DNA from: Ruminococcus difficilis | Lineage (GTDB): Bacteria; Bacillota_A; Clostridia; Oscillospirales; Acutalibacteraceae | Reading direction: 5' to 3' | Length of the DNA: 12,105 bases | Assembly: GCF_016680995.1 (NCBI RefSeq) | Contig: NZ_JAEQMG010000131.1 | Span: 1 to 12,105 of the forward strand | Shown: positions 10,930-12,105 of the stretch, piece by piece | Numbering within the stretch: position 1 is the first letter of the stretch | How the letters are laid out: each line of letters opens with the position of its first letter | Notes under the pieces: model-generated | Told to the model about the DNA's origin: nothing | Database searches by the model: none | What the model saw: only the letters and a program-made list of their open reading frames with translations | Made by a program: the position numbers and the translations under genes

Positions 10930-12105
10930 ATGAAAATAGTAATTGTGGGCTGTGGCAAGGTCGGCACCTCGATTGCCGCCGAGCTGAATTCCGAGGGACA
11001 CGAGATCGTCGTCGTAGATATCAACCGCGCGGCTGTGAACCGCCTCTCAGATTCCATCGACGCGATGGGCATCGAGGGCAACGGCGCGACCTACGAAACC
11101 CTCTCGGAAGCGGGCGCGGGTACCGCAGATCTGGTTATCGCCGCGTCGGCGAGGGACGAGGTCAACCTCTACACCTGCCTCATGTCGCGCGCCTGCGGCT
11201 GTAAGAATACTATCGCGCGCGTGCGCAATCCCGAATATACAAACGACCTCTACCGCGTCAAGGATATCCTCGGACTCTCGATGTTCATCAACCCCGAGAT
11301 GACAGCTGCGGGTGAGATCAGCCGCCTTCTGCGTTTTTCCGGCGCTCTCGAGATCGACAGCTTCTCAAAGGGTCAGGTCGAGCTGATCAAGGTCAACGTC
11401 CCCGAGAACAGCCCCGTTGCAAACCGCGAGATAAGCAAGATCGATATCCTCAAGGGCAAGGTGCGTATCTGCGCCGTCGAGCGCGGCAGCGAGGTATTTA
11501 TCCCGAACGGCGACTTCGTCATTCACGGCGGCGACCGCATAACGGTCATCTCAAAGCCCGAGATCGCCGCGAAGTTCTTCAAGAAGGCTAACATCAACAT
11601 CGGCAGAAGCCGCGACGTCATCATTCTCGGCGGCGGCAAGATCTCGTTCTACCTCGCGCAGAGACTCCTCAAGGCGGGCATCGGCGTTAAGATCATCGAG
11701 AAGAATCCGCAGCGCTGTGACGAGCTTTCCGACCTGCTTCACGAGGCGGTCATTATCCACGGCGACTGCATGGATCAGGATCTGCTTCTCAGCGAGGGCA
11801 TCGAGCACGCCGACGGCGTGATCGCCCTGATGGACTACGACGAGGAGAATATCCTCATTTCAATGTACGTGCGCAATGTTTCGCACGCGAAAATCATCAC
11901 CAAGGTCAACAACGCGCACTTCGATTCGATCGTTGAGCAGCTCAACATCGAGTGCGTCATCAACCCGAAGAAAATTGCGGGCGAGTATATTGCCCGTTAT
12001 ATCCGCGCGGTACAGAACTCTCTCGGCAGCAACGTCGAGACGCTCTACCGCCTCAACGAGGGCAGGGTAGAGGCGCTTGAGTTCCGCGTAAAGAGCAGCT
12101 CGCGC
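10930..12105 (+). CDS. trkA: Trk-type K+ uptake regulator TrkA, first 392 residues (runs off the right edge)
   Basis: TrkA is the cytoplasmic NAD(H)/nucleotide-binding gating subunit of Trk/Ktr potassium transporters. The reading frame is open to the last base. It shows the duplicated architecture of TrkA: a first RCK_N Rossmann domain with VGCGKVG at 6-12 and acidic D30; a first RCK_C domain at about 140-222; a second Rossmann domain from about 229 (ILGGGKIS, G234/G236, with Ser in place of the third Gly); and the start of a second RCK_C. Family members are about 450 residues, so roughly 60 are missing. AGGTGGAG lies 6 bases before the ATG. A trkH/ktrB-type channel gene would be expected just beyond the edge. 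Single-RCK KtrA is excluded by the second Rossmann domain. Confidence 0.95.
   Translation, partial: MKIVIVGCGKVGTSIAAELNSEGHEIVVVDINRAAVNRLSDSIDAMGIEGNGATYETLSEAGAGTADLVIAASARDEVNLYTCLMSRACGCKNTIARVRNPEYTNDLYRVKDILGLSMFINPEMTAAGEISRLLRFSGALEIDSFSKGQVELIKVNVPENSPVANREISKIDILKGKVRICAVERGSEVFIPNGDFVIHGGDRITVISKPEIAAKFFKKANINIGRSRDVIILGGGKISFYLAQRLLKAGIGVKIIEKNPQRCDELSDLLHEAVIIHGDCMDQDLLLSEGIEHADGVIALMDYDEENILISMYVRNVSHAKIITKVNNAHFDSIVEQLNIECVINPKKIAGEYIARYIRAVQNSLGSNVETLYRLNEGRVEALEFRVKSSSR

Noticed and set aside
10473..11204. 243-codon plus-strand frame spanning the dCMP deaminase, the intergenic region and the start of trkA
   Set aside because: It is antisense to one real gene and out of frame with another, and it runs straight through the promoters.
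1..12105. CRISPR array, prophage, integrase, toxin-antitoxin or restriction/defence system
   Set aside because: No regularly spaced repeats and no gene of these families is present in the window.

Overview
The window looks like chromosomal DNA of an anaerobic, low-to-mid-GC Gram-positive bacterium of the class Clostridia, probably Oscillospiraceae/Ruminococcaceae-like. This is inferred from strong AGGAGG-type ribosome binding sites, sigma-A promoters of the TTGACA-N17-TATAAT type, a fused AdhE, a DUF1015 protein, BspA-type leucine-rich repeats and an NlpC/P60 hydrolase with a C-terminal membrane anchor. Intergenic DNA is much more AT-rich than the genes. No phage, CRISPR, toxin-antitoxin or recognisable defence locus is visible.

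Layout. (1) Bases 1-657: the 5' end of an unrecognised minus-strand gene behind a terminator/antiterminator-like element; a minus-strand tRNA with anticodon CAU, its own promoter and a terminator; and a divergent promoter. (2) 658-2858, plus strand: a DUF1015-family gene and an asparaginase-family gene joined by an ATGA overlap. (3) 2842-2946: a dispersed repeat that runs into the asparaginase stop, then a bidirectional terminator. (4) 2952-7194, minus strand, in transcription order: a leucine-rich-repeat lipoprotein, adhE and an APH-type small-molecule kinase, behind one strong promoter with a palindrome just downstream of it. (5) 7195-7788: a long AT-rich intergenic region with a second repeat copy, an extended -10 promoter and a compact structured 5' leader. 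(6) 7789-9503, plus strand: a secreted, membrane-anchored NlpC/P60 hydrolase with CW and PG-binding domains, closed by a strong terminator. (7) 9513-10760, minus strand: a third repeat copy in foldback (MITE-like) form, an HD-domain phosphohydrolase (YfbR-like) and a dCMP deaminase, with an operator-like palindrome at the promoter. (8) 10828-12105, plus strand: promoter, leader hairpin and the first 392 codons of trkA.

How the genes fit together. AdhE reduces acetyl-CoA to ethanol and regenerates NAD+ in fermentation. The dCMP deaminase and the HD protein form a plausible deoxynucleotide module feeding dUMP/dTMP metabolism. TrkA would gate a K+ uptake channel encoded beyond the right edge. 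The NlpC/P60 protein acts on peptidoglycan outside the membrane.

Most of the coding content is ordinary. The points most worth a second look are in non-coding DNA: the 74-nt structured leader of the hydrolase gene (7694-7767), which matches no riboswitch I know; the interleaved inverted repeats at 126-174; and a three-copy repeat family, of which two copies contribute the stop codons of neighbouring genes.
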